Shown in pieces: positions 1 through 5,390 of a DNA stretch of 5,682 nucleotides (the stretch's first letter is position 1; each line of letters opens with the position of its first letter). The position numbers and the translations under genes were made by a program. The notes under the pieces are model-generated. The model searched no databases. It worked only from the letters and a program-made list of their open reading frames with translations, and had not been told where the DNA came from. Origin of the DNA: an uncultured Lachnospiraceae bacterium (GTDB lineage Bacteria > Bacillota > Clostridia > Lachnospirales > Lachnospiraceae). The stretch is from assembly GCA_949346185.1 (NCBI GenBank), contig CASGVX010000145.1, positions 1-5,682 of the forward strand. The letters are read 5' to 3'.

Positions 1-1629
1 GTAGTCGGCGACTACGCCATCCTGAAAGGTGAGGGAGAAGTCGTGGTATTCCAAGTCGTTTAGAAATACCTTCGTCACATGGAGAAGTCCGCTGGTTCCT
101 TGGAGTTTCGGGGAAGTAAACACCTCGCCCAGAGGGATGTTCACGTCTGCCAGGCAGTTTTCAAATTTGGTCTCCTTCCCGGGATTCTCCAATGGAGCCA
201 ACGCCACTGTCAGATTCGTGCGGTTGCCGTTCCTGCCAGTAATGGTGACGTAATCCCCCTGATCCAGCGCATTGATGATGCAGGTCTGGATTTTCAAATA
301 TTCTTGCTTGTCCAGAGTATTCACCAGTATGGTCTCATGGAAAATCTCTGGGAAATCGCCCTTGATTTCCGGCAGGGGATAGGAAATAATGGAGAAACTG
401 GTCTGGTCTCTGGGAACGTATTGGTTTCGCAGTAGTCCGCTGGCGGCTTGGAACTCCAGTTTCTGTTTCTGCTGTTTTTCGCTGTAGTGGTAGGCGTTCT
501 CCTTCTCCTCGGGATTAAAGGGAGATTCGCCAAAGTTTTCAACTACGGCGGGGCCTGCGAATTGTTGGCAGAGTTCTTTCATGGATTCCAAAGCTTGTTC
601 TTGGAGCGATAGTTTTCGTTCTGCATAAGCTTTGTCAAAAAAGATGGCGTCGTCCATGCGGTGGTCGTACTCATATTGTCTGCTGGAAGATGCGCCGAAA
701 AACCCCACCTTTCCTACAAGGGTTCTGCGGCTGATGCTCACGCCGGCCCGGTAGATGATGGGAGAGAGGCCCATTTCCCTAAACTGTCCGATCACCTCTC
801 GAATCATCCGCTCCATGCCTAGGCGATAGCGGATGTTCACCGTCTTTTTCTCGGCAAGGTCAATATGGTATAAATCAAATCCCCGTCGATAGCCGTCAGT
901 GAAGGTGAATGCCATATCTTGGATTTCCTTTTCTGGCAGACTATTCAGGTAATTAGCCATTTCCAGTTCGTTGAAGGAAATGTATTCCCCAAAGCGGTAC
1001 AGATACCGCAGGTCGGTCAAATCGCTGTGGCAGATGAGATTGGCGGCAAAATCTCTGGAGGGATCGAAGGTATCCCGCAGATTGTCCTCCACGGTAATAT
1101 CAGCATAGTCGTAAAAATGATAGTAGATGGCGGAGCGCACTTCTTCGTATGAAGCATCTGCCTGTTCTAGGATATTGTACACTTCGATGAAGAGCTCGTA
1201 AGTGGTGGTAATGTGGAAAAGTCGGTCTTCGTATGCGTAGATAATGCTGCTGCGAAGTTCCGTATACAAGCTGGCAAGAATCTGCCCAAATTCCTCGCCC
1301 AAGGCAGCGGTGCTGTAGTCGGGATTGGCATAGCTGGACTGGTAGTTATCCCCAGTCACATCCTCATATTGGGCTAGATTGATTGCCCTCCAATCTTCCA
1401 TTGACAGGTTGTCCAGCGCTCCCTGCCGATTCTTTCCATGGAAATCGGCAATTTGCAGGAGAAAGGCAGATACCTTGGCAAAATAATCTGGAAAAGCCTC
1501 TCCGTGATGCTTTACGGTGGGCTTGCCTGCAGTATTTTCCTCGTGGATTTCCCTGATGCGGGCTACCGCTGTCTCCAAGCGTTCTAAGTAAGTTTCCTCT
1601 TCCTTTTTTTTCTCTTCCAGTTGGTTCAT
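1..1629 (-). CDS. M29-family metallo-aminopeptidase, long clostridial form (C-terminus cut by window edge)
   Basis: The frame stays open for 543 codons from the ATG at 1629 to base 1. The last ~60 residues match the catalytic core of peptidase family M29 (AmpS/AmpT, aminopeptidase T): DVNIPLGEVFTSP at residues 495-507, then a GTSGLLHVTKV stretch and FQDGVVADY. E502 of the GEV motif is the expected first metal ligand. The other ligands (second Glu, the His, and the HxD pair) would lie beyond the window. M29 enzymes use two metal ions to remove N-terminal amino acids from peptides, probably in the cytoplasm; I see no signal peptide or membrane segment. Classical M29 proteins are ~400 residues with this Glu near 250, so here ~250 extra N-terminal residues precede the family region. 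I recall longer forms of this kind in clostridia, with features such as QFAGPAVVENFGE (residues ~354-366). The start is chosen because GAGGA at 1639-1635 lies 5 bases upstream. An in-frame ATG at 1641 overlaps that site. Family call firm; substrate unknown. Confidence 0.9.
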   Translation of the reverse strand, partial: MNQLEEKKKEEETYLERLETAVARIREIHEENTAGKPTVKHHGEAFPDYFAKVSAFLLQIADFHGKNRQGALDNLSMEDWRAINLAQYEDVTGDNYQSSYANPDYSTAALGEEFGQILASLYTELRSSIIYAYEDRLFHITTTYELFIEVYNILEQADASYEEVRSAIYYHFYDYADITVEDNLRDTFDPSRDFAANLICHSDLTDLRYLYRFGEYISFNELEMANYLNSLPEKEIQDMAFTFTDGYRRGFDLYHIDLAEKKTVNIRYRLGMERMIREVIGQFREMGLSPIIYRAGVSISRRTLVGKVGFFGASSSRQYEYDHRMDDAIFFDKAYAERKLSLQEQALESMKELCQQFAGPAVVENFGESPFNPEEKENAYHYSEKQQKQKLEFQAASGLLRNQYVPRDQTSFSIISYPLPEIKGDFPEIFHETILVNTLDKQEYLKIQTCIINALDQGDYVTITGRNGNRTNLTVALAPLENPGKETKFENCLADVNIPLGEVFTSPKLQGTSGLLHVTKVFLNDLEYHDFSLTFQDGVVADY

Positions 1630-1634
1630 AGTTT

Positions 1635-1639
1635 TCCTC
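1635..1639 (-). promoter_or_regulatory. Ribosome binding site of the M29 aminopeptidase
   Basis: GAGGA on the minus strand, 5 bases before the ATG at 1629. It decides between two in-frame ATGs. The upstream one (1641-1639) overlaps the site itself and has only a weak GAGAG further back. The site lies three bases downstream of one arm of a 10-base inverted repeat (1643-1652), so folding of the leader could affect access to it. Confidence 0.7.
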
Positions 1640-1642
1640 ATT

Positions 1643-1717
1643 TCTGCACTGCTCTCTGTGGCATAATTAGAACGAAAGTTCTTGCAAAGTTAGTGTCGCA
1701 GTGCAGACGCTAACTTT
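1643..1717 (-). promoter_or_regulatory. Structured leader of the aminopeptidase gene: nested and overlapping inverted repeats
   Basis: Three complementarities are visible between the glycosyltransferase stop and the aminopeptidase start. (a) An 8-base perfect inverted repeat AAAGTTAG/CTAACTTT (1710-1717 with 1686-1693), continued after one mismatch by GTC/GAC (1706-1708 with 1695-1697), leaving an 8-base loop. (b) A small hairpin AGAAC-TTTC-GTTCT (1682-1669). (c) A perfect 10-base complement between TCTGCACTGC in the loop of (a) (1707-1698) and GCAGTGCAGA (1652-1643), just upstream of the ribosome binding site. Pairing (c) together with the outer stem of (a) is the topology of an H-type pseudoknot; alternatively (c) and the inner stem of (a) compete. 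No U-run follows the hairpin on either strand, so a plain intrinsic terminator is unlikely. A protein-binding DNA operator remains possible. The repeats are certain; the function is inferred. Confidence 0.6.
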
Positions 1718-1749
1718 CTGAGTGAAAAAATCGCTTTTGCTCATTTCTC

Positions 1750-2919
1750 TCACAAATCGAATGTATTCAAGGTTTGCACCATCTGCTCTATCCTTGCCAG
1801 ATAGTTGTGTTCTTGGCGTACCAGTTCCATACCGGCCCGTGCCATCTGCCTGCGGAGGCTGTCGTGGCGCAGATAAAAGTCTGTTTTCTCTAAGAGTTCC
1901 CCTTGATCTTCAAAAATATCCATCTGCTTTCCTATATCAAAATAATTGTATAATTCCGGCTGGTAATTGGATAGCAGGAAGCCGCCACATCCTAGGATAT
2001 CCCAAACTCGCAGGGGAATCCCGGTGGTGATATTGGGAATGGTCATATTTAGATTGATCTTGCTGCGTCGAAAAATTTGGGGCATCTCCCTCTGATAATC
2101 CACAGGCGGGTGAAAAATGACGTCAGGCAAATCCGATTTGTCGCTTCCTGTGAAAAGATGCACCTTGTATTCGGGAGCCAAGTGGGTTGCTAGTGCGGCG
2201 AGGTTTTCCTGACGCTCCTCGGAGGCTGTCTGGAATCCTAAGATTGTGGTGGCGAACAACTGTTTGATGCCTGCAAAGGACTGTTCTGACTTGTAGTAGG
2301 AGGATAGTTCTTCTAATTCTGCCACGATGTCATCTGTGAGCAGCAGTTCCAGCATATTTCCCCCAGACACCAATTTCTGCGCATTGATGGCTCCCCGCAG
2401 ATATCCGGCCAGATAGTCCGGAAGGCTGTCTTTGATTTGCTGAAAGGTATTTTTCTCGTAGAGATTTCCCACGAAGGACACGGGATAATCCGTGCTTGCG
2501 GGGAAGAACTGCTTTTCCAGCCTGTGAGTGTTGACTGCCAGAGGAAGATGATAGATATTTCTTACGCCCAAGGCATGAAATTCCTTATAATTCTTATAAT
2601 CAAAGGTGAAGATGACATTGGTGGGATAGAAAACGGATTCGTGGTACATTGCCAGAAGGGAGCCGTCGCAGTTCCAGCACACATAGGGGAGAGATGCCTG
2701 ATGGCAGCTCTCGGCGAGTACTGGAAAATAATTAAGGGAGAATACAAAATCATAATTTCCCACAGAAAGGCGCTCTGCCAGCCTGTGGGTGTAATCTGCA
2801 TCCTCCTCCGGGTTTGCGATGGGTTCCGCGAGCATCGTGACAGCATATCCCTTTTGCTCAAAAGCCCATCGAGTGTCCGATAAATTGTATGCGTTCCATT
2901 GATAGAATAAAATGTTCAA
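1750..2919 (-). CDS. DUF3880/CgeB-like GT-B glycosyltransferase, TTG start coupled to rfbD
   Basis: A 389-residue protein when started at the TTG at 2919-2917. The N-terminal part begins MNILFYQWNAYN and carries YDFVFSLNYFPVLAE (56-70), a CWNCDGSLLAMY stretch (81-92) and FTFDYKNYKEFHALGV (~104-119), the pattern of DUF3880 domains that precede CgeB-type glycosyltransferases. The C-terminal half (~235-382) resembles a family-1-like GT-B sugar-nucleotide-binding domain: VHLFTG (253-258), then NITTGIPLRVWDILGCGGFLL (296-316), where the Arg/Asp-rich helix and the GCGG turn are typical, and a closing helix near 345-382. No signal peptide or transmembrane segment, so it likely acts in the cytoplasm on a lipid-linked or protein acceptor. 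Its position directly after rfbD suggests rhamnose transfer, but the sequence does not show donor or acceptor. An ATG at 2967 would add 16 residues encoded inside rfbD and lacks a convincing ribosome binding site. Confidence 0.85.
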   Translation of the reverse strand: MNILFYQWNAYNLSDTRWAFEQKGYAVTMLAEPIANPEEDADYTHRLAERLSVGNYDFVFSLNYFPVLAESCHQASLPYVCWNCDGSLLAMYHESVFYPTNVIFTFDYKNYKEFHALGVRNIYHLPLAVNTHRLEKQFFPASTDYPVSFVGNLYEKNTFQQIKDSLPDYLAGYLRGAINAQKLVSGGNMLELLLTDDIVAELEELSSYYKSEQSFAGIKQLFATTILGFQTASEERQENLAALATHLAPEYKVHLFTGSDKSDLPDVIFHPPVDYQREMPQIFRRSKINLNMTIPNITTGIPLRVWDILGCGGFLLSNYQPELYNYFDIGKQMDIFEDQGELLEKTDFYLRHDSLRRQMARAGMELVRQEHNYLARIEQMVQTLNTFDL

Positions 2920-3770
2920 GAGATTGCCCCCGTTAAATCCATATATTCTTCCAGCGCATCCTCCCATTGCTTCATTCGGTAACTTCCCTGGCTATTAAGC
3001 TTTTTGTTTTCCAGCACGGAGTAGGCTGGGCGCTTTGCCACGGAGGCAGGGTATTCTTCGGTGGTGACGGGCACTACGTTGATATTCACGCCCGCAAGGG
3101 AAAAGATTTTACAGGCAAATTCATACCAGCTGGCAATTCCCTCGCATGTGCCATGGTAGATGCCGTATTCGCCGGAATCCACAATGTGAAGAATCATGCG
3201 GGCCAGTTCCAAGGCGGAAGTGGGGGAGCCGTACTGGTCATTCACCACGGTAATCTCGTCCCGGGTCTCTGCCAGCCGGAGCATGGTTTTTACAAAATTA
3301 TTTCCATCTCCGTAAAGCCAAGCAGTCCTGACGATGTAATATCGCTCCAGAATAGATGCGACGGCTTGTTCTCCTTCCAGCTTGGTAGAGCCATATACGC
3401 TCTGGGGACAGGGGGCGTCCTCCTCTGTATAGGGGATGTCCGCATCTCCGGAAAATACATAGTCTGTAGAAACCTGGACCATCTGGGCGTCGATTTCCTT
3501 TGCCGCAGTGGCCAAGTTCTTCGGCCCCAATCCATTGATTTTCTGAGCGTTTTTCACATCTGTCTCGCACTTGTCCACCGCCGTGTGGGCGGCGCAGTTA
3601 ATAATGGTATCCGGACGCTTTTCCGCAAGAAGGCGGCGCACCTGTTCCAGATCGCAAATGTCTAATTCGGATACATCAGTGTTGATTATTTCCACATCAG
3701 AATCTCGTAGCAGTTCATTCAAAGCTCGTCCAAGCTGCCCGTTGCAGCCGGTAATCAATACTTTTTTCAT
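2916..3770 (-). CDS. rfbD: dTDP-4-dehydrorhamnose reductase
   Basis: A 284-residue cytoplasmic short-chain dehydrogenase/reductase, a normal length for RfbD/RmlD. It reduces dTDP-4-dehydro-L-rhamnose to dTDP-L-rhamnose with NAD(P)H, the last step of the pathway. Visible signatures, numbered from the ATG: the nucleotide-binding GCNGQLG (G8, G11, G14), NCAAHTAVDKCE (58-69), VSTDYVFSG (100-108) with catalytic T102, VYGSTKLEGE (125-134) with catalytic Y126 and K130, RTAWLYG (148-154), NDQYGSPTSA (177-186) and RPAYSVLENKKL (247-258). The ATG at 3770 is preferred over an in-frame TTG at 3776 because GGGG (3781-3778) sits 7 bases before the ATG but only 1 base before the TTG. It follows rfbC by 93 bases and overlaps the glycosyltransferase start by 4 bases, so it is probably one transcript with both. 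Confidence 0.96.
   Translation of the reverse strand: MKKVLITGCNGQLGRALNELLRDSDVEIINTDVSELDICDLEQVRRLLAEKRPDTIINCAAHTAVDKCETDVKNAQKINGLGPKNLATAAKEIDAQMVQVSTDYVFSGDADIPYTEEDAPCPQSVYGSTKLEGEQAVASILERYYIVRTAWLYGDGNNFVKTMLRLAETRDEITVVNDQYGSPTSALELARMILHIVDSGEYGIYHGTCEGIASWYEFACKIFSLAGVNINVVPVTTEEYPASVAKRPAYSVLENKKLNSQGSYRMKQWEDALEEYMDLTGAIS
2917..2931 (-). promoter_or_regulatory. TTGA start/stop overlap with GGGGG ribosome binding site for the glycosyltransferase
   Basis: The rfbD stop TGA (2918-2916) overlaps a TTG (2919-2917) that opens the glycosyltransferase frame exactly where the family homology begins (NILFYQWN). GGGGG at 2931-2927 lies 7 bases upstream. The 4-base TTGA overlap is the TTG analogue of the common ATGA junction and suggests translational coupling: ribosomes ending rfbD would restart on the next gene. 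The TTG start itself is inferred, since no ATG or GTG lies nearby in frame. Confidence 0.65.
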
Positions 3771-3863
3771 GTCCAATCCCCTTTTCCGTGTTTCTTATTG
3801 TCGCTATGCGCAGTGATAGAGAAGAAATGTGCTGTCTCGTCATGTATGCTTGGTTTTTCCAAA
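3771..3863. other. rfbC-rfbD spacer
   Basis: 93 bases between the rfbC stop and the rfbD ATG. I find no credible promoter, coding frame or terminator in it. A 4-base TTGG/CCAA stem (3862-3850) just after the rfbC stop is too weak to mean much. The rfbD ribosome binding site GGGG (3781-3778) is at its downstream end. Confidence 0.5.
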
Positions 3864-4427
3864 TCAATAGTCCAGATAGATTTCGTCAGAAAATGCCGGA
3901 TGCTTGGTATCCTTCTCGGATAGAATAGGCTCCTCCCCCTCAGGAATAGGCCAGTTCACGCCGATGGAGGCATCATTCCACAAAACTCCCGCCTCGGAAG
4001 AGGGGTCATAGAAATCCGTGCATTTGTATATAAATTCTGCTGTATCTGACATTACATAGAATCCATGGGCAAATCCCTCTGGTACGTAAAACATATTTTT
4101 CTTTTCCGCACTGAGCACTACGCCGAACCATTGGCCGTAGGTGGGTGAGTTTCGGCGGATATCCACCGCTACGTCAAAGACTTCTCCGCTGGTGACCCGC
4201 ACCAGCTTTCCCTGAGTATGGTTTTTTTGGTAGTGCAGCCCCCGAAGCACCCCATGGGTGGAGCTGGACTGGTTGTCCTGCACGAAGACCATGTCCAGCC
4301 CCGCCGCTTTAAAGTCGGCGTAGTTGTACGTCTCCATGAAATAGCCTCTGGCATCGCCGAATACCTTTGGCTGAATGGTATATAGCCCTTGGATGTTTCC
4401 GCAGGGCTCGATTTGGAAATTTCCCAT
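3864..4427 (-). CDS. rfbC: dTDP-4-dehydrorhamnose 3,5-epimerase
   Basis: A 187-residue cupin-fold enzyme, full length for RfbC/RmlC. It epimerises C3 and C5 of dTDP-4-keto-6-deoxyglucose to give dTDP-4-dehydro-L-rhamnose, the substrate of the RfbD encoded next. Family landmarks are intact: PKVFGDARGYFMETYN (20-35), FVQDNQS (48-54), GVLRGLHYQ (59-67) with catalytic base H65, QGKLVRV (72-78) with K74, GEVFDVAVDIRRNSPTYGQW (81-100), VPEGFAHGFYV (115-125), EFIYK (131-135) with Y134, VLWND (148-152) and D173 near the C-terminus. By alignment from memory these residues correspond to H63, K73, Y133 and D170 of the Salmonella enzyme. The start is supported by AGGCGG (4441-4436), 8 bases upstream. Nothing is missing, so it should be active. 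The dimeric cytoplasmic state is known for the family, not seen here. Confidence 0.97.
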   Translation of the reverse strand: MGNFQIEPCGNIQGLYTIQPKVFGDARGYFMETYNYADFKAAGLDMVFVQDNQSSSTHGVLRGLHYQKNHTQGKLVRVTSGEVFDVAVDIRRNSPTYGQWFGVVLSAEKKNMFYVPEGFAHGFYVMSDTAEFIYKCTDFYDPSSEAGVLWNDASIGVNWPIPEGEEPILSEKDTKHPAFSDEIYLDY

Positions 4428-4593
4428 AATGATTTCCGCCTTTCTCTATATGCGCTGGAGTTCCTTGCCTTTTTGACGCGCTATAGTATTTTATAATGCA
4501 GCATCTTTTATTCGCATGTTTGCGCATTGGTACAAATCCATACAAGTTCGGATAGGGCGCGATAAAAGAACGCTAACCCTTAGTATAGCATTA
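4428..4593. other. Gap between the MerR-like gene and rfbC (rfbC leader)
   Basis: 166 bases with no convincing gene. It holds the -10 of the candidate promoter and the rfbC ribosome binding site. Short direct repeats (CTTGTATGGA / TTTGTACCAA near 4523-4545) and a 6-base ATGCGC/GCGCAT complement (4527-4522 with 4455-4450) are present but are what chance would give. I see no intrinsic terminator after the MerR-like gene, so read-through into rfbC is possible. Confidence 0.5.
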
Positions 4594-4610
4594 TTATTTC
4601 TTCTTAGCAA
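4582..4610 (-). promoter_or_regulatory. Candidate sigma-A promoter for rfbC-rfbD-glycosyltransferase
   Basis: On the minus strand, TTGCTA (4610-4605, 4/6 match to TTGACA), a 17-base spacer, and TATACT (4587-4582, 5/6 match to TATAAT) with the extended TG one base upstream (4590-4589). The -35 lies inside the last codons of the MerR-like gene, and the -10 begins just after its tandem TAA stops. Transcription would start near 4575 and give an rfbC leader of ~148 bases. This is the best promoter match in the window; untested. Confidence 0.5.
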
Positions 4611-5322
4611 ATGGTAAATTCTTTTTTCTTCCCTTTCTTTCTTTTTGCTTCTTTTTTGACTGAAGGATGGGAGTGTCTTGGGTAGTGGCGGTTTCGGGCA
4701 GTTCATGGCGTACCTCTGCGAGAATTTCCTTGAGGAGGGCTACCTGCTTCTCGTGAAGTTCCTCTCGCTGTCTGGTAAGATAGTCCATCTCTTTCAATAG
4801 CTTGGTGGTGATTCGCTCATAGATTCGCTCTTCTGATTCGTGCTCCATTTCCGCTACGGTGGCTCGAATCATTTTCCGCATCATCGCCTCGAAGTGGCGC
4901 AGTTTTTCTTCCGCATCGTTTCGGTATTGGGAGCTGGTCTCGGAAATATTGCGGATTTCCGTGCCGGTTCTGGGATGCAGGGGCATGACCTGGGCAGTGT
5001 GGGCTTTGGTGCCTTCAGAGTTTTCTTCGCTCTGCACCCGTTCGTTCAACTCCTCCCGCAGTTCGTAAAGCCGCTGGGGATTCATCTGCCGTACATTGTG
5101 GATATCCGGCAGAATCATCTTGATGGCCTTTAACTGAAATCCCTGTTCTTTTAAGTCCTTGATGTCCCGCAGCAGGGCGATGTCATCGCTGGTGTAGAAG
5201 CGGTGTCCCTGATTGTTCCGGGCTATCTGCAGGCCTAATTCCATTTCCCAGTAGCGCAGAACATGGCTTTCTAGGGATAATTGCTTTGCAGCTTCTGAAA
5301 TCGTTATCTTCTTATCTAACAT
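4594..5322 (-). CDS. MerR-type HTH protein with long coiled coil and lysine-rich tail
   Basis: A 242-residue soluble protein. Residues ~6-70 are a MerR-like winged helix-turn-helix: ITISEAAKQLSLESHVLRYWE (6-26), the wing around NNQGHRFYTSDDI (36-48), and DLKEQGFQLKAIKMIL (56-71). Instead of a small ligand-binding or cysteine metal-binding C-terminus (there are no cysteines) it has charged helical segments (~84-100 and ~136-206) likely to form a coiled coil, and a tail (222-242) with 12 Lys/Arg in 21 residues. It ends in tandem TAA stops. The ATG is set by an in-frame TAA directly before it (5325-5323); AAAGGA (5339-5334) lies 11 bases upstream, a rather long spacing. The architecture recalls RacA-like chromosome-anchoring proteins as much as classical MerR activators; that is inference. 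It follows the upstream gene by 68 bases, so it may share its transcript. Confidence 0.85.
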   Translation of the reverse strand: MLDKKITISEAAKQLSLESHVLRYWEMELGLQIARNNQGHRFYTSDDIALLRDIKDLKEQGFQLKAIKMILPDIHNVRQMNPQRLYELREELNERVQSEENSEGTKAHTAQVMPLHPRTGTEIRNISETSSQYRNDAEEKLRHFEAMMRKMIRATVAEMEHESEERIYERITTKLLKEMDYLTRQREELHEKQVALLKEILAEVRHELPETATTQDTPILQSKKKQKERKGRKKNLPFAKKK

Positions 5323-5390
5323 TTACTTGAAAATCCTTTCTAATGATGCCGACGAAAACGGCTGTGAATAGTAACTGCTCCCAGCCTGAT

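Noticed and set aside
79..435. Plus-strand open frames over the aminopeptidase and glycosyltransferase (also 919-1152, 1722-2030, 2437-2883)
   Set aside because: They are antisense to genes with convincing protein homology, show no recognisable domains, and have no start signals.
1660..1700. Promoter for the aminopeptidase in the 120-base leader (AATTAT as -10)
   Set aside because: Only a 4/6 -10 match and no -35 at 16-18 bases; TTGCAA is 13 bases away, too close.
1686..1717. Hairpin after the glycosyltransferase read as an intrinsic terminator
   Set aside because: The stem is good but no U-run follows on the minus strand; the T-run lies before the hairpin. The plus strand also lacks a T-run after it.
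1720..1742. A-rich/T-rich stem GAG-AAAA / TTTT-CTC near the glycosyltransferase stop
   Set aside because: Seven weak pairs interrupted by an uneven internal loop; not stable enough to call.
2967..3665. Plus-strand 232-codon open frame opposite rfbD
   Set aside because: It lies entirely antisense to a clear rfbD, has no ribosome binding site or family resemblance, and arises from the codon use of the true gene.
4512..4545. Second rfbC promoter, TTGTAC with a 17-base spacer and AATAAA
   Set aside because: 3/6 and 4/6 matches, clearly weaker than the extended -10 promoter just upstream.
4309..4706. Two minus-strand short frames (4545-4309 and 4706-4491) across the rfbC leader
   Set aside because: They overlap the MerR-like gene or rfbC out of frame, with mixed composition and no good ribosome binding site; the leader itself shows no coding signal.
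5348..5362. GCCG/CGGC hairpin before the MerR-like gene
   Set aside because: Only 4 base pairs with a 7-base loop and no U-run; expected by chance.
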